Below, piece after piece: positions 1 through 7,249 of a stretch of DNA of 12,373 bases. The stretch comes from Acidimicrobiales bacterium. Lineage in GTDB: Bacteria; Actinomycetota; Acidimicrobiia; Acidimicrobiales; Palsa-688. Position numbers and translations under genes: made by a program. A model generated the notes under the pieces. The model made no database searches. It was not told where the DNA came from and saw only the letters and a program-made list of their open reading frames with translations. The stretch is taken from contig JASHVH010000421.1 of the NCBI GenBank assembly GCA_030039575.1, positions 1-12,373 on the forward strand, written 5' to 3'. The stretch's first letter is position 1. Each line of letters begins with the position of its first letter.

Positions 1-125
1 CCGTCGCCACGGTCGACGACGCCTGGTACAACCTGGCCGCCTGTTTGGCGTTCTATGAGAGTGCCCGAACTGGAGAGAGGGTGTCACCCGTGGCAATGCC
101 ACAATTACAGCCGATGACCCGATGA
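1..125 (+). CDS. Gfo/Idh/MocA-family oxidoreductase, C-terminal fragment (5' end outside window)
   Basis: The frame starting at base 3 is open from the window edge to a TGA at 123-125 and encodes about 40 residues. The segment reads DAWYNLAACLAFYESARTGE, which resembles the last helix of Gfo/Idh/MocA sugar dehydrogenases, where an acidic residue, an aromatic/Leu helix and 'YESARTG' usually close the C-terminal domain. Those enzymes oxidise or reduce a sugar hydroxyl with NAD(P). The stop overlaps the start of the next gene as ATGA, and that neighbour is of the same family, so two related dehydrogenases lie in tandem. Only the tail is visible, so substrate and completeness cannot be judged. 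The family call rests on a short motif and on the neighbour. Confidence 0.7.
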   Translation, partial: VATVDDAWYNLAACLAFYESARTGERVSPVAMPQLQPMTR

Positions 126-1393
126 CAGGCAGTCCACTTCGGCTTGGAGTGTTGGGTGCGGGCACGATAGCGACCGTGGACTACGGGATCCTCCCCAACC
201 TGAACAAAATCCGCAACAAAGTGCGGGTCGTTTCGATCGCGGACCTCGTGATTGAGCGGGCACGCGCGGCGGCCGAGGCGTTCGGCATCCCGATGGCCTG
301 CGCCAGCCTGGACGAGCTACTCGCCGGCCCCGAGACGGATGCCATCGTCAACCTCACGCCGATACCGGTGCACGGCGAGACATCTATACAGGTACTGCGG
401 GCGGGTAAGCATCTCGTCACCGAGAAGCCCTTGGCCACGAGCATGGCCGACGCCGACCGGATCTGCTCGCTGGCCCAGGCGGCAGGCTTGGTGGTCGTCT
501 GCGCCCCGTACAACATGCTGTTCCCCGACCGGTTGGCAGCCTACCGGCTGGTGGCTAGCGGGGCCGTCGGCAAGGTGGCGTTCGCTCGGGTCCGGTCCTC
601 GCACGGGGGACCGGCCGCCGGGACCTGGCCCTACGACCCGTCGTGGTTCTACCAGAAAGGTTCCGGCCCGTTGTTCGACATGGGTGTCTACGGGATCCAC
701 GAGATCACAGGCATTCTCGGTCCGGCCCGGCGGGTTGTCGCGTTTGCAGGGGTAACCGAGCCCAGCCGGGTCGTACGGGGCGGGCCCTACCGGGGCAGGA
801 CAATCGAGGTCACTGCCAATGACAACGTCCTCATGATGCTCGATTTCGGCGACGCCACCTTTGCCGTTGTCGACGGCACTTTCAACGTCAACGCCGGCAG
901 GGGGCCCAAGCTGGAAGTGTTCGGGCGGGAGGGCACCCTGAACCTGAGTGGCGCCCCGTGGGCGGGTGAAGGGCCGGTGCTCGAAGTGTTCAAGATGGAT
1001 GCGGTAAACGAATTGCGCGGGTGGGTTACGCCCTCGCTGGGTGAGGTCAACCAGCGGATGGACTGGGTCCTCGGGTTGCACCGCGCCGCCATGGTCGACC
1101 ACCTGGCCGACTGCCTGCACTACGGCCTTGACCCGCTTTTGAACGTCGACCATGCCCGGCACATCCTGGAGATCATGCTGGCCGCCGAGGAGTCCGCCCA
1201 GTCCGGCTGCGCCGTGGCACTGGAGACCTCGTTCTCGTTACCCACAGAACTGTGGTGGGAGGCGGGCTATGCCACCACTCATCCCGAAGATGCCGGCGCC
1301 GCCTTGGCCAGTCTCGCCTCCGTCACTGATGCAGGCGCGACCGCGACCGCGACCACCCCAACTGCCCACGAGCACGGAGTTCCGAAGAAGTGA
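122..1393 (+). CDS. Gfo/Idh/MocA-family NAD(P)-dependent sugar oxidoreductase
   Basis: A 423-residue cytoplasmic dehydrogenase expected to oxidise or reduce a sugar, cyclitol or glycoside hydroxyl. The N-terminal Rossmann fold shows G12-A-G14-T-I-A17 and an acidic D41 at the end of the second strand, which suggests NAD preference. The family motif EKP is at 101-103, with the lysine expected in catalysis. The mixed-sheet domain carries D186-M-G-V-Y190, a variant of the DxGxH/Y motif. The length is slightly above the usual 330-400. The extra part is a low-complexity Ala/Thr tail (about 402-423) encoded partly by a tandem hexamer. The ATG at 122 overlaps the previous stop as ATGA, and no clear ribosome-binding site precedes it, so translational coupling is likely. 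Adjacent ThuA and TIM-barrel genes fit a keto-sugar pathway, as in ThuB (trehalose) or DgpA-like (C-glycoside) systems. The substrate is unknown. Confidence 0.92.
   Translation: MTGSPLRLGVLGAGTIATVDYGILPNLNKIRNKVRVVSIADLVIERARAAAEAFGIPMACASLDELLAGPETDAIVNLTPIPVHGETSIQVLRAGKHLVTEKPLATSMADADRICSLAQAAGLVVVCAPYNMLFPDRLAAYRLVASGAVGKVAFARVRSSHGGPAAGTWPYDPSWFYQKGSGPLFDMGVYGIHEITGILGPARRVVAFAGVTEPSRVVRGGPYRGRTIEVTANDNVLMMLDFGDATFAVVDGTFNVNAGRGPKLEVFGREGTLNLSGAPWAGEGPVLEVFKMDAVNELRGWVTPSLGEVNQRMDWVLGLHRAAMVDHLADCLHYGLDPLLNVDHARHILEIMLAAEESAQSGCAVALETSFSLPTELWWEAGYATTHPEDAGAALASLASVTDAGATATATTPTAHEHGVPKK
1337..1354 (+). repeat. tandem GCGACC hexamer, three copies
   Basis: Three perfect consecutive copies of GCGACC lie inside the 3' end of the Gfo/Idh/MocA gene and encode part of an Ala-Thr-Ala-Thr tail. 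The tract is in frame, so changes in copy number would alter tail length by two residues without a frameshift. Confidence 0.75.
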
Positions 1394-2061
1394 GCCAGGA
1401 CCAACCACTTTCGGCGATGGTCGTCGTCGCCGGTTCAGATGTGCACCATGACCTCATTGGAGGAGCACTAACTCTCCAGTCTCTGCTGGTTGACGCCGGC
1501 ATCCGGACCAGGCGGGCGGTCGGGCTGGAACGCTTCGTTAACCCGCTCCCCGCCACCGCGGGCACAGATGTGTTCGTGTTGTATACGGCAGGCGGCGCAC
1601 TGAGCGGCCGCGAGCAGGAGTCGTTGTCCGACCTCGTCGCGGCGGGAAAGGGAGTGGTGGCGGTCCATGCCTCCATCGTGTTCGCCTCGGACGGCACCGA
1701 AGGTTCCCCCGACCGCACGCGGGCCGAGCTGCTGGGCTGCCGCTACCTCTCCCACGGCCCCGACGGCGTTTCAGGCCGTTACAAGGTCCAGATCCTGGGG
1801 CAGCACCCCATTACAGAGGGGGTCGAGGACTTCGATATCGACGATGAGTACTACCACATCGAACTGATAGAGACCTCCAAGGCCGAGGTGCTGGCACAAC
1901 GCTGGTCTTCGATCGGAGACGAGCCCATCCTCTATGTGCGCCAGCACGGCGAGGGACGGGTGTGCTACCTCTCCCTGGGCCACGACATGCGCGCTTGGGG
2001 CAACCCGGGCTTCCGCTCCCTCGTCCGTCAAGCGGCGCTGTGGGCCGGAGGTGAGCGTTGA
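1390..2061 (+). CDS. ThuA-like domain protein
   Basis: A 223-residue protein matching the ThuA-like (class I glutamine amidotransferase-like fold) family. An Asp-rich DVHHD segment lies at 17-21 and VFVLYT at 61-66 is a core strand. HPITEGVEDFDIDDEYY at 139-155 and GRVCYLSLGHDMRAWG at 189-204, followed by a helix ending LWAGG, are typical of the family. ThuA of rhizobia works with a Gfo/Idh/MocA partner (ThuB) in trehalose use through a 3-keto intermediate; the chemistry of most homologues is unsettled. The GTG start overlaps the upstream stop as GTGA, and the gene ends in a TTGA overlap with the next. The protein is probably cytoplasmic, since no signal peptide is seen. Its position between an oxidoreductase and a TIM-barrel isomerase supports a role in processing a keto-sugar. 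The family call is firm, the reaction is not. Confidence 0.88.
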   Translation: MSQDQPLSAMVVVAGSDVHHDLIGGALTLQSLLVDAGIRTRRAVGLERFVNPLPATAGTDVFVLYTAGGALSGREQESLSDLVAAGKGVVAVHASIVFASDGTEGSPDRTRAELLGCRYLSHGPDGVSGRYKVQILGQHPITEGVEDFDIDDEYYHIELIETSKAEVLAQRWSSIGDEPILYVRQHGEGRVCYLSLGHDMRAWGNPGFRSLVRQAALWAGGER

Positions 2062-2852
2062 CCCCCGCCACCATCGGCGTCCAGATGTACTCGGTCGACG
2101 AACAGGCAGCGAAGGACTACAGGTACGCGCTGGAGCGCATCTCCCGCATGGGGTACGCGGGAGTGGAGCTTTATGGCTTGCACGGCCAGTCCCCGGCGGA
2201 GGTCCGCAAGTGGGCCGACGATCTCGGCCTCGTGTTTTCAAGCGCGCACGCACCATTTCCTGTCGGCCCCGCCGGCCGCCAGACCCTCGACCAGCTGGCC
2301 GAACTCGGGGTGCCGACGCTTACTTGGAGCCTCGAGGCGGACGAGTTCCGGAGCCGCGACAGCATTGCTTCGGGGTCGGTCCGGGTAAACGAGGGTGCGG
2401 CCCAGGCCGCTTCGTACGGGATAGAGGTGGCATACCATAACCACTGGGCCGAGTTCACGACCACTTTCGAGGGGCGGCCTGCCTACGACGTTCTCTGGGA
2501 CCACCTCGACCCACGCGTCCTGGCCGAAGTCGACGTGTACTGGGTACAGCTTGGTGGGGCCGACCCGGTGGCTGTCCTGGAACGGCTCGGTGAGCGAGCG
2601 CGTTACCTTCATGTGAAGGACGGGCCGGCAGACGACCCTCTTGCGCCAATGGTGGCCACCGGCGGAGGTGCTCTCGACATCCCGCGGATAATCGCGGCTG
2701 CGCCTCACGCTCGCTGGCACCTGGTCGAATTCGATCGCTGCGCCACGGACACGTTTGTGGCCCTGGCCGAAAGCTACCGGTACCTGATCGGCCGTGGCCT
2801 TTCCGGCGGCGGGAAAAGAGCCGTGGAGCCGCAGCTCTGGGAGGAAGGATGA
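2058..2852 (+). CDS. sugar phosphate isomerase/epimerase-type TIM-barrel protein
   Basis: A 264-residue protein of the xylose-isomerase-like / AP-endonuclease family 2 fold. It starts with TIGVQMYSV and GYAGVELYG (33-40), then has SSAHAPF (61-67) and YHNHWAEF (126-133). EVDVYWVQLG (157-166), LHVKDG (184-189) and HLVEFD (221-226) follow. By position, E132, D159, H185 and E224 should form the divalent-metal site, and H127/H129 should line the active site. Relatives include IolE/IolI-type enzymes, ketose epimerases and deglycosylating enzymes that act on 3-keto-glycosides. The start is TTG at 2058, overlapping the ThuA stop. A GGAGGTGA stretch at 2047-2054 lies just upstream, and no better in-frame start is seen. 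The stop overlaps the amine-oxidase start as ATGA. The substrate cannot be read from the sequence. Confidence 0.9.
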   Translation: MTPATIGVQMYSVDEQAAKDYRYALERISRMGYAGVELYGLHGQSPAEVRKWADDLGLVFSSAHAPFPVGPAGRQTLDQLAELGVPTLTWSLEADEFRSRDSIASGSVRVNEGAAQAASYGIEVAYHNHWAEFTTTFEGRPAYDVLWDHLDPRVLAEVDVYWVQLGGADPVAVLERLGERARYLHVKDGPADDPLAPMVATGGGALDIPRIIAAAPHARWHLVEFDRCATDTFVALAESYRYLIGRGLSGGGKRAVEPQLWEEG

Positions 2853-4804
2853 CCGTGACCGGGACCGGGCAACCGGTTAACGCCGCACAGGCCCCCACCC
2901 GGCACCCGCTCGACCCGGTCACCGAAGCCGAGTTTACCGTCGGGCGAGAAGTCATGGCCCGGGCGGGCCTGGTGCGGGAGTCGACGCGTTTCGCCTACGT
3001 CGGGCTCGAGGAACCGGCGAAGCAACATGTGTTGTCCGGCCCGGGCGGCACCGGGTGCGAGCGGCGTCTGCGTGCTTTCCTCATCGATTTGGCCACCGGG
3101 CGGTCAAGCGATGTGGTTGTGTCCCTCGACAAAGGCGAGGTCGTTTCCCGACGGGACATCGACTGTACTAAGGAGGGTCAGCTTCCCATCCTGGAGGAGG
3201 ACTTCGAACGCATCGACCAGGCGGTGCATAACGACGCGGCCTGGCGCGCCGCGATGGAGAAGCGGGGCCTGACGGACATGTCCAAAATCCGTACGTGCCC
3301 ACTGACCGCGGGGTCGCACGTTTTCCCGGGCGAAGAAGGCCGGCGAATGGTGCGGGTTTTGGCGTTCGTCCAGGAAGACGAGGCCGACCTGGCGTGGGCG
3401 CACCCCGTCGACGGCGTCGTGGCCTACGTCGACATCATCGAGGGCCGCGTGCTCCAGCTAGTAGACGACGTCAACCTGGCCGTCCCCGTGCAGAGCGGCA
3501 ACTACGATGACGAGAAGGTAAGCGGCCCACCGCGCACAACGTTGCGGCCGATCGAGATCAGCCAGCCCGAGGGCTCCAGCCTCCGCGTCGACGGGCATCG
3601 GGTCGACTGGGACCGCTGGACGTTGCGAGTCGGCTTCGACGCCCGCGAGGGCCTCGTGCTGTACCAGGTCTGCTACCAGGACGGTAGCCGTCAGCGTCCG
3701 ATAATTTATCGAGCCTCGGTGCCTGAAATGGTCGTCCCCTATGGCGACCCAAGCCCCACCCGCTTTTTCCAGGCTTACTTCGACAGCGGTGAGTTTTTGC
3801 TCGGCCGCTATGCGAACTCACTCGAGCTGGGGTGCGATTGCCTCGGAGAGATCACTTATCTCGACGCCACCGTTACCGACGACTACGGCCGGCCCCGGAC
3901 CATCGCCAACGCGATCTGCCTGCACGAAGAGGATTTCGGGATCCTGTGGAAGCACACGGACATCTTCAACCACTCGGCGCAGACGCGACGCCAGCGCCGG
4001 CTGGTGGTCTCCTTCTTTTGCACTGTCGGCAATTATGACTACGGTTTCTACTGGTACTTCTATCTGGACGGCACGATCGAGCTCGAGATAAAGCTCACCG
4101 GGGTGATTTTTACCTCGGCCTACCCGGGGCCAGGGTACAGGTACGCGACCGAGGTCGCCCCCGGTCTCGGTGGCCCATACCATCAGCATCTCTTCAGCGC
4201 CCGGCTCGACATGATGGTCGACGGCGTACCCAATGCCGTCGAGGAGGTCGACGTCGAAGCCCCTCCTCTTGGGCCAGATAACCCTTATGGCAATGCACTG
4301 GTCCGCTCCGTGACCAGGCTCAAGCGGGAGGGCGAAGGACGCCGTCTGGCGGCCCCGGCGAAGGGACGTTTTTGGCAGGTGCTCAGCACCGAACGGGCCA
4401 ACTCGCTCGGGCAGCCGGCCGCATACGCGCTGGTGCCGCAGGTGGCGCCGACGCTGCTCGCCGACCCCAGTTCAGCCATCTACGGGCGAGCAGGGTTCGC
4501 CACGCACCACCTCTCTGTTACTGCGTATGACCCGGCTCAACGCTACTCGGCCGGCGATTTTGTCAACCAGCACCCTGGAGGCGGCGGCTTACCCAGCTAT
4601 GTTTCGGGCGACCGCGCCATCGACGGGACCGACATCGTCCTCTGGCACACCTTCGGGCCGACTCACATTCCCCGTCCTGAAGATTGGCCGGTGATGCCGG
4701 TCGAGCGGTGCGGGTTCAGTTTGAAGCCGATGGGTTTCTTCGATCGAAACCCGGCTCTCGACGTCGCCCCACCAGCACGGCACTGCCACGAGGGATCGCC
4801 GTAG
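2849..4804 (+). CDS. copper-containing (TPQ) primary amine oxidase
   Basis: A 651-residue quinoprotein that converts a primary amine, O2 and water to an aldehyde, NH3 and H2O2. The topaquinone precursor is Y396 in TVGNYDYG. Copper ligands are H445 and H447 (HQH) and H605 in THIPRPEDWPVMP. D312 in YFDSGE is the catalytic base, and Y310 sits at the gate position. Compared with the remembered numbering of Arthrobacter globiformis phenylethylamine oxidase (Y382, H431, H433, H592, D298, Y296), the offset is 14, or 13 for the last histidine. The enzyme therefore looks colinear and intact. There is no signal peptide, so it should be cytoplasmic. It starts at an ATG overlapping the isomerase stop (GAGGAAGG just upstream), making it part of the sugar operon. 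Aromatic amines such as phenylethylamine or tyramine are common substrates, but the substrate here is not established. Confidence 0.96.
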   Translation: MTVTGTGQPVNAAQAPTRHPLDPVTEAEFTVGREVMARAGLVRESTRFAYVGLEEPAKQHVLSGPGGTGCERRLRAFLIDLATGRSSDVVVSLDKGEVVSRRDIDCTKEGQLPILEEDFERIDQAVHNDAAWRAAMEKRGLTDMSKIRTCPLTAGSHVFPGEEGRRMVRVLAFVQEDEADLAWAHPVDGVVAYVDIIEGRVLQLVDDVNLAVPVQSGNYDDEKVSGPPRTTLRPIEISQPEGSSLRVDGHRVDWDRWTLRVGFDAREGLVLYQVCYQDGSRQRPIIYRASVPEMVVPYGDPSPTRFFQAYFDSGEFLLGRYANSLELGCDCLGEITYLDATVTDDYGRPRTIANAICLHEEDFGILWKHTDIFNHSAQTRRQRRLVVSFFCTVGNYDYGFYWYFYLDGTIELEIKLTGVIFTSAYPGPGYRYATEVAPGLGGPYHQHLFSARLDMMVDGVPNAVEEVDVEAPPLGPDNPYGNALVRSVTRLKREGEGRRLAAPAKGRFWQVLSTERANSLGQPAAYALVPQVAPTLLADPSSAIYGRAGFATHHLSVTAYDPAQRYSAGDFVNQHPGGGGLPSYVSGDRAIDGTDIVLWHTFGPTHIPRPEDWPVMPVERCGFSLKPMGFFDRNPALDVAPPARHCHEGSP

Positions 4805-4860
4805 TGCCACCTGCGAACGGGGATGCCCCGAAAGCCCGGGCGTACGAAGCCCACTCTCAC

Positions 4861-4869
4861 GGAGAGGAA
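4861..4869 (+). promoter_or_regulatory. ribosome-binding site deciding the SIS gene start
   Basis: GGAGAGGAA ends three bases before the ATG at 4873, placing its core at normal spacing. It supports ATG 4873 over the in-frame GTG at 4804, which overlaps the amine-oxidase stop by one base and has only a weaker GAGGG at 4788-4793. Confidence 0.65.
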
Positions 4870-4872
4870 AGA

Positions 4873-5892
4873 ATGGACTATTACCAGGCGGTCGGCTCAC
4901 AGCCCGCCAACCTCGAACGCTCAGCCGTAAGCGTCCGGAACGGACTGGAGGAGAAGGACCTCACGCCGTGGCGCAATGGCGTGCTGGCAGTCGCCTCGAT
5001 GGGGGCGAGCACCCACGCCGGCCACGCATTAGTCGACTGCCTTAGGCGTAACGGACGGCGTGCCTTCAACCTTGATGCCTCATCAATCATGATGCTGGCA
5101 GATGTTGTCGACCTCGCCGATAGCTATGTGTTCGTCTCCGAGGGCGGCCGGAGCAGGGAGACGGTAGACGCGGCCACGCGGGTACCGGCGGGACGCCGTC
5201 TAGGTCTGACCAACGAGCCCGACAGCCCGTTTGGGGAAGTGATCGATGTGGTCGTCGACCTCGGCCATGGCCCTGACAGCCCGGTTTATACCGTGGGTTA
5301 TACGGCCACCCTGCAGGCCTTTGGCCTCCTGGCGGAGGCGCTGTGCCATGAATATGGAGGAGAGGACTGGAAAAGCCTGCCCGGCCAAGTCGAAGAGACG
5401 TTAACGGTGTACGCCCCGGTCATAGCCGGCATAGCCTCAGGCGCCACCTCCCTCTCTTCAGTGGACTTCGTGGGGTGCGGTCCATCGCTTTCGTCGGCGG
5501 CGGAGGGAGCACTGCTGTTACGGGAGTCGACGCGCATGGCGACGGCCGCGTTTGAGACCTACCAGTACCTCCATGGCCCAATGGAGTCCCTGGACGTAAA
5601 CTGCGGCTGCGTCATCTTCGGCAATGACCGCGAGGTGCAGCTGGCCGGGTACCTGGCCGAGCGGGGTGTGTTCACGATTTTGGTGACATCCGCGAAGGTC
5701 AAGGCAGAGGCGTCCTTGAGGGTCGTGCAGATCCCGGAGGTCGGCCCGATCAGTCGAACGATCCTGGAGATCCTCCCGGTACAGCTGTTGGCTGGAGAGC
5801 TAGCCCGGCTGCGCGGCCTGGAGATCAAAGACTTCCTCTACCACCAGGATGACTCCAAGATCGCAGTCGGCACGGGGCTCCTGGGTAACTAA
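4873..5892 (+). CDS. SIS-domain sugar-phosphate isomerase/deglycase-like protein
   Basis: A 339-residue stand-alone double-SIS protein related to the isomerase half of GlmS and to FrlB/FraB fructosamine-6-phosphate deglycases. The opening YYQAVGSQPANLERS is the usual family N-terminus. Phosphate-binding loops are ASMGASTHAG (41-50) and SEGGRSRETV (89-98). The second domain has EGALLLRES (211-219) and HGP (234-236). E218 and H234 align with GlmS E488 and H504, the same 16-residue spacing. The lysine at GlmS 485 is L215 here, and the C-terminal NLAKS lysine of GlmS is not recognisable (tail HQDDSKIAVGTGLLGN). That points away from Schiff-base isomerase chemistry and toward a deglycase or other lyase. 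It lies 68 nt after the amine oxidase, same strand, probably same transcript. Amino-sugar-phosphate deaminase/isomerase is the alternative. Confidence 0.85.
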   Translation: MDYYQAVGSQPANLERSAVSVRNGLEEKDLTPWRNGVLAVASMGASTHAGHALVDCLRRNGRRAFNLDASSIMMLADVVDLADSYVFVSEGGRSRETVDAATRVPAGRRLGLTNEPDSPFGEVIDVVVDLGHGPDSPVYTVGYTATLQAFGLLAEALCHEYGGEDWKSLPGQVEETLTVYAPVIAGIASGATSLSSVDFVGCGPSLSSAAEGALLLRESTRMATAAFETYQYLHGPMESLDVNCGCVIFGNDREVQLAGYLAERGVFTILVTSAKVKAEASLRVVQIPEVGPISRTILEILPVQLLAGELARLRGLEIKDFLYHQDDSKIAVGTGLLGN

Positions 5893-5899
5893 TCCTGCG

Positions 5900-7030
5900 T
5901 CAGGCGCTTTTACCGGGCCTCTGCCTTGTGGCCGGGCGTCTACGGGCTGGTGCACTGCGTACCGGGGTGCCCTTCGCTGCACCGGTTGATTCGCGCACCA
6001 CCAGGGCCGTTGGCAGCCGCCCGAGCTGCGTCGAACCCCCGGGAGGGCCTAATGCCACCGTGACGGCGAGCCGCCCCATCTCGGCCATCGGCACCCTAAT
6101 TGTCGTTAGGGGAGGCTGGAGATCCTCGGCGACGGGGATGTCGTCGAAACCGGCGACGGATACGTCGCGGGGGACACGGAGCTTGCGTTCTCGCAAGATC
6201 GTGAGCGCTCCAATAGCCATAACGTCGTTGAGGGCGAAGATGGCTGTGAGCCCGACCACCGAGTCCAGTAGGTCGCTAGTGGCGGCCCGGCCACCATCGC
6301 GGGTGAAGTCGCCTTCGCGGATCTGCTCGTCGTTGAGGTCGACCCCTAGCTTGGCCAGCTGGTCCCGGAAACCGGCCAGCCTGCTGGCCGTTAACCCGGC
6401 CGGGCCGGCGATGACACCAATACGGCGGTGGCCCAGGTCCACCAGGTGATTGGCCATCTGGCGACCACCATCGACGTTGTCAGACATTACGGCGTCGCCG
6501 GTCGCCTGATAGTGGCCCATCAGCGCCGCCCGCCCGCCACCTCGCTTGAACTCGAGGATTTCCTTGGCGATCCGCTCCCCGACCTCACCTTCACCGCTTC
6601 CGGCGAGCAGCAAGGCATCTACGCGCTGTGCCCGGAAATGACGGATGTACGCCAACTCGCGCTCTGCGTCCCGATATGTATTACAGATAAAGAGCATCCG
6701 CCCGCTCTTCTCGGCAGCCTCGAGCGCACCGCGCACGATCTCGGAGAAATACGGGTCGCTGACATCGTGCACAACGACGCCCACCGAGGTATCGCGCGAG
6801 CTCGCCAGCGCCCGTGCATGAGGGTTGGGCTGGTAGTTGAGTTTGGCGGCGGCGGCGATCACGCGTTGGCGAAGTTCGACACCAACGTTGCGTGAGTTCC
6901 GCAGTACCCGAGAAGCAGTGGCATCCGACACCCCCGACAGCTCGGCCACGTCGCGCAAGCTGGTGGCCCGGTGACTGAGTGGCCCTACAGCGGGTATGCG
7001 TTTTGCACTCGCGGTCCTTGCACTTGGCAT
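5900..7030 (-). CDS. LacI-family transcriptional repressor
   Basis: A 376-residue LacI/GalR regulator. The DNA-binding domain is ATSLRDVAELSGVSDATASRVL (about 22-43), with hinge NYQPNPHARALAS (65-77) including the minor-groove leucine L75. A periplasmic-binding-protein-like sensor follows, with VVVHDVSDPYFSEIVRG and later RRIGVIAGPAG, FALNDVMAIGAL, VSVAGFDDIPVAEDLQPPLTTIRVP. ATG 7030 is preferred to TTG 7036 because the minus-strand AGGA (7040-7043) lies 9 nt from the ATG but only 3 nt from the TTG. About 20 residues precede the helix-turn-helix, more than usual, and a basic tail (PARRRPATRQRPGK) ends the protein. It is convergent with the SIS gene (7-nt gap) and divergent from the SDR gene. 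It probably controls the cluster in response to a sugar and may repress itself through the site at 7114-7129. Confidence 0.94.
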   Translation of the reverse strand: MPSARTASAKRIPAVGPLSHRATSLRDVAELSGVSDATASRVLRNSRNVGVELRQRVIAAAAKLNYQPNPHARALASSRDTSVGVVVHDVSDPYFSEIVRGALEAAEKSGRMLFICNTYRDAERELAYIRHFRAQRVDALLLAGSGEGEVGERIAKEILEFKRGGGRAALMGHYQATGDAVMSDNVDGGRQMANHLVDLGHRRIGVIAGPAGLTASRLAGFRDQLAKLGVDLNDEQIREGDFTRDGGRAATSDLLDSVVGLTAIFALNDVMAIGALTILRERKLRVPRDVSVAGFDDIPVAEDLQPPLTTIRVPMAEMGRLAVTVALGPPGGSTQLGRLPTALVVRESTGAAKGTPVRSAPARRRPATRQRPGKSA

Positions 7031-7091
7031 CGGCAATGATCCTAACGAAAATCAGACCGCTCCGCTGGGGTTGGGCGGGAGGGCCATCTCT

Positions 7092-7108
7092 TCTGCCGAG
7101 CAGGCAGA
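7092..7108. repeat. inverted repeat TCTGCC-N5-GGCAGA in the divergent intergenic region
   Basis: Perfect 6-bp arms with a 5-bp spacer lie 5 bp to the left of the LacI-type operator core region. It could be a second regulator site, or a small hairpin in the 5' leader of the repressor mRNA. Chance occurrence is possible at this GC content. Confidence 0.35.
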
Positions 7109-7113
7109 GCTGT

Positions 7114-7129
7114 GGGTAAGCGCTTGCTG
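7114..7129. promoter_or_regulatory. LacI-type operator GGGTAAGCGCTTGCTG
   Basis: The core GTAAGCGCTTGC (7116-7127) is palindromic except for one pair and has the central CG of LacI/GalR-family operators. It lies between the divergent LacI and SDR genes, 86 bp from the repressor start and 121 bp from the SDR start. This is the expected place for autoregulation and for control of the right block. A related palindrome at 8301-8316 matches it at 11 of 16 positions. Binding by this particular repressor is inferred. Confidence 0.65.
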
Positions 7130-7195
7130 GTGTGAGGCTAGGCTGGGCCGCGGGCAGACGGTGCAGGAGAAACCTTAGGGACAACAATAGGGAAA

Positions 7196-7230
7196 GGCCG
7201 GCATCGCGCCCGTACCGATGCCATTTGGCC
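7196..7230 (+). repeat. inverted repeat / leader hairpin before the SDR gene
   Basis: GGCATCG (7200-7206) pairs with CGATGCC (7216-7222) around a 9-nt loop. GGCC (7196-7199) can extend the stem with GGCC (7227-7230) across a 4-nt bulge, giving about 11 bp. It ends 7 nt before the ribosome-binding site at 7237-7243. It has no following T-run, so it is not a terminator; a leader structure or protein-binding site is possible. Confidence 0.4.
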
Positions 7231-7249
7231 GGCTAAGGGAGGAAGCGAC

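Noticed and set aside
425..432. AAGCCCTT as a further LacI half-site match
   Set aside because: It encodes the conserved EKPLA motif of the oxidoreductase and lacks palindromic extension, so it is a chance match.
317..1162. A 281-codon antisense frame under the Gfo/Idh/MocA gene
   Set aside because: It is a GC-rich shadow of a well-supported gene and has no recognisable motif.
4684..4872. A longer SIS open frame starting at 4684 within the amine-oxidase gene, or at GTG 4804
   Set aside because: The extension overlaps the conserved C-terminus of the amine oxidase, lacks family similarity, and the strong ribosome-binding site and family N-terminus are at ATG 4873. GTG 4804 remains a minor possibility.
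5893..5899. A bidirectional terminator between the convergent SIS and LacI genes
   Set aside because: Only 7 nt separate the stops, and I see no convincing stem with a T-run here or just inside either gene.
5928..6449. A 173-codon forward frame opposite the LacI gene
   Set aside because: The LacI frame is clearly real across this whole span; the forward frame has biased composition and no motif.
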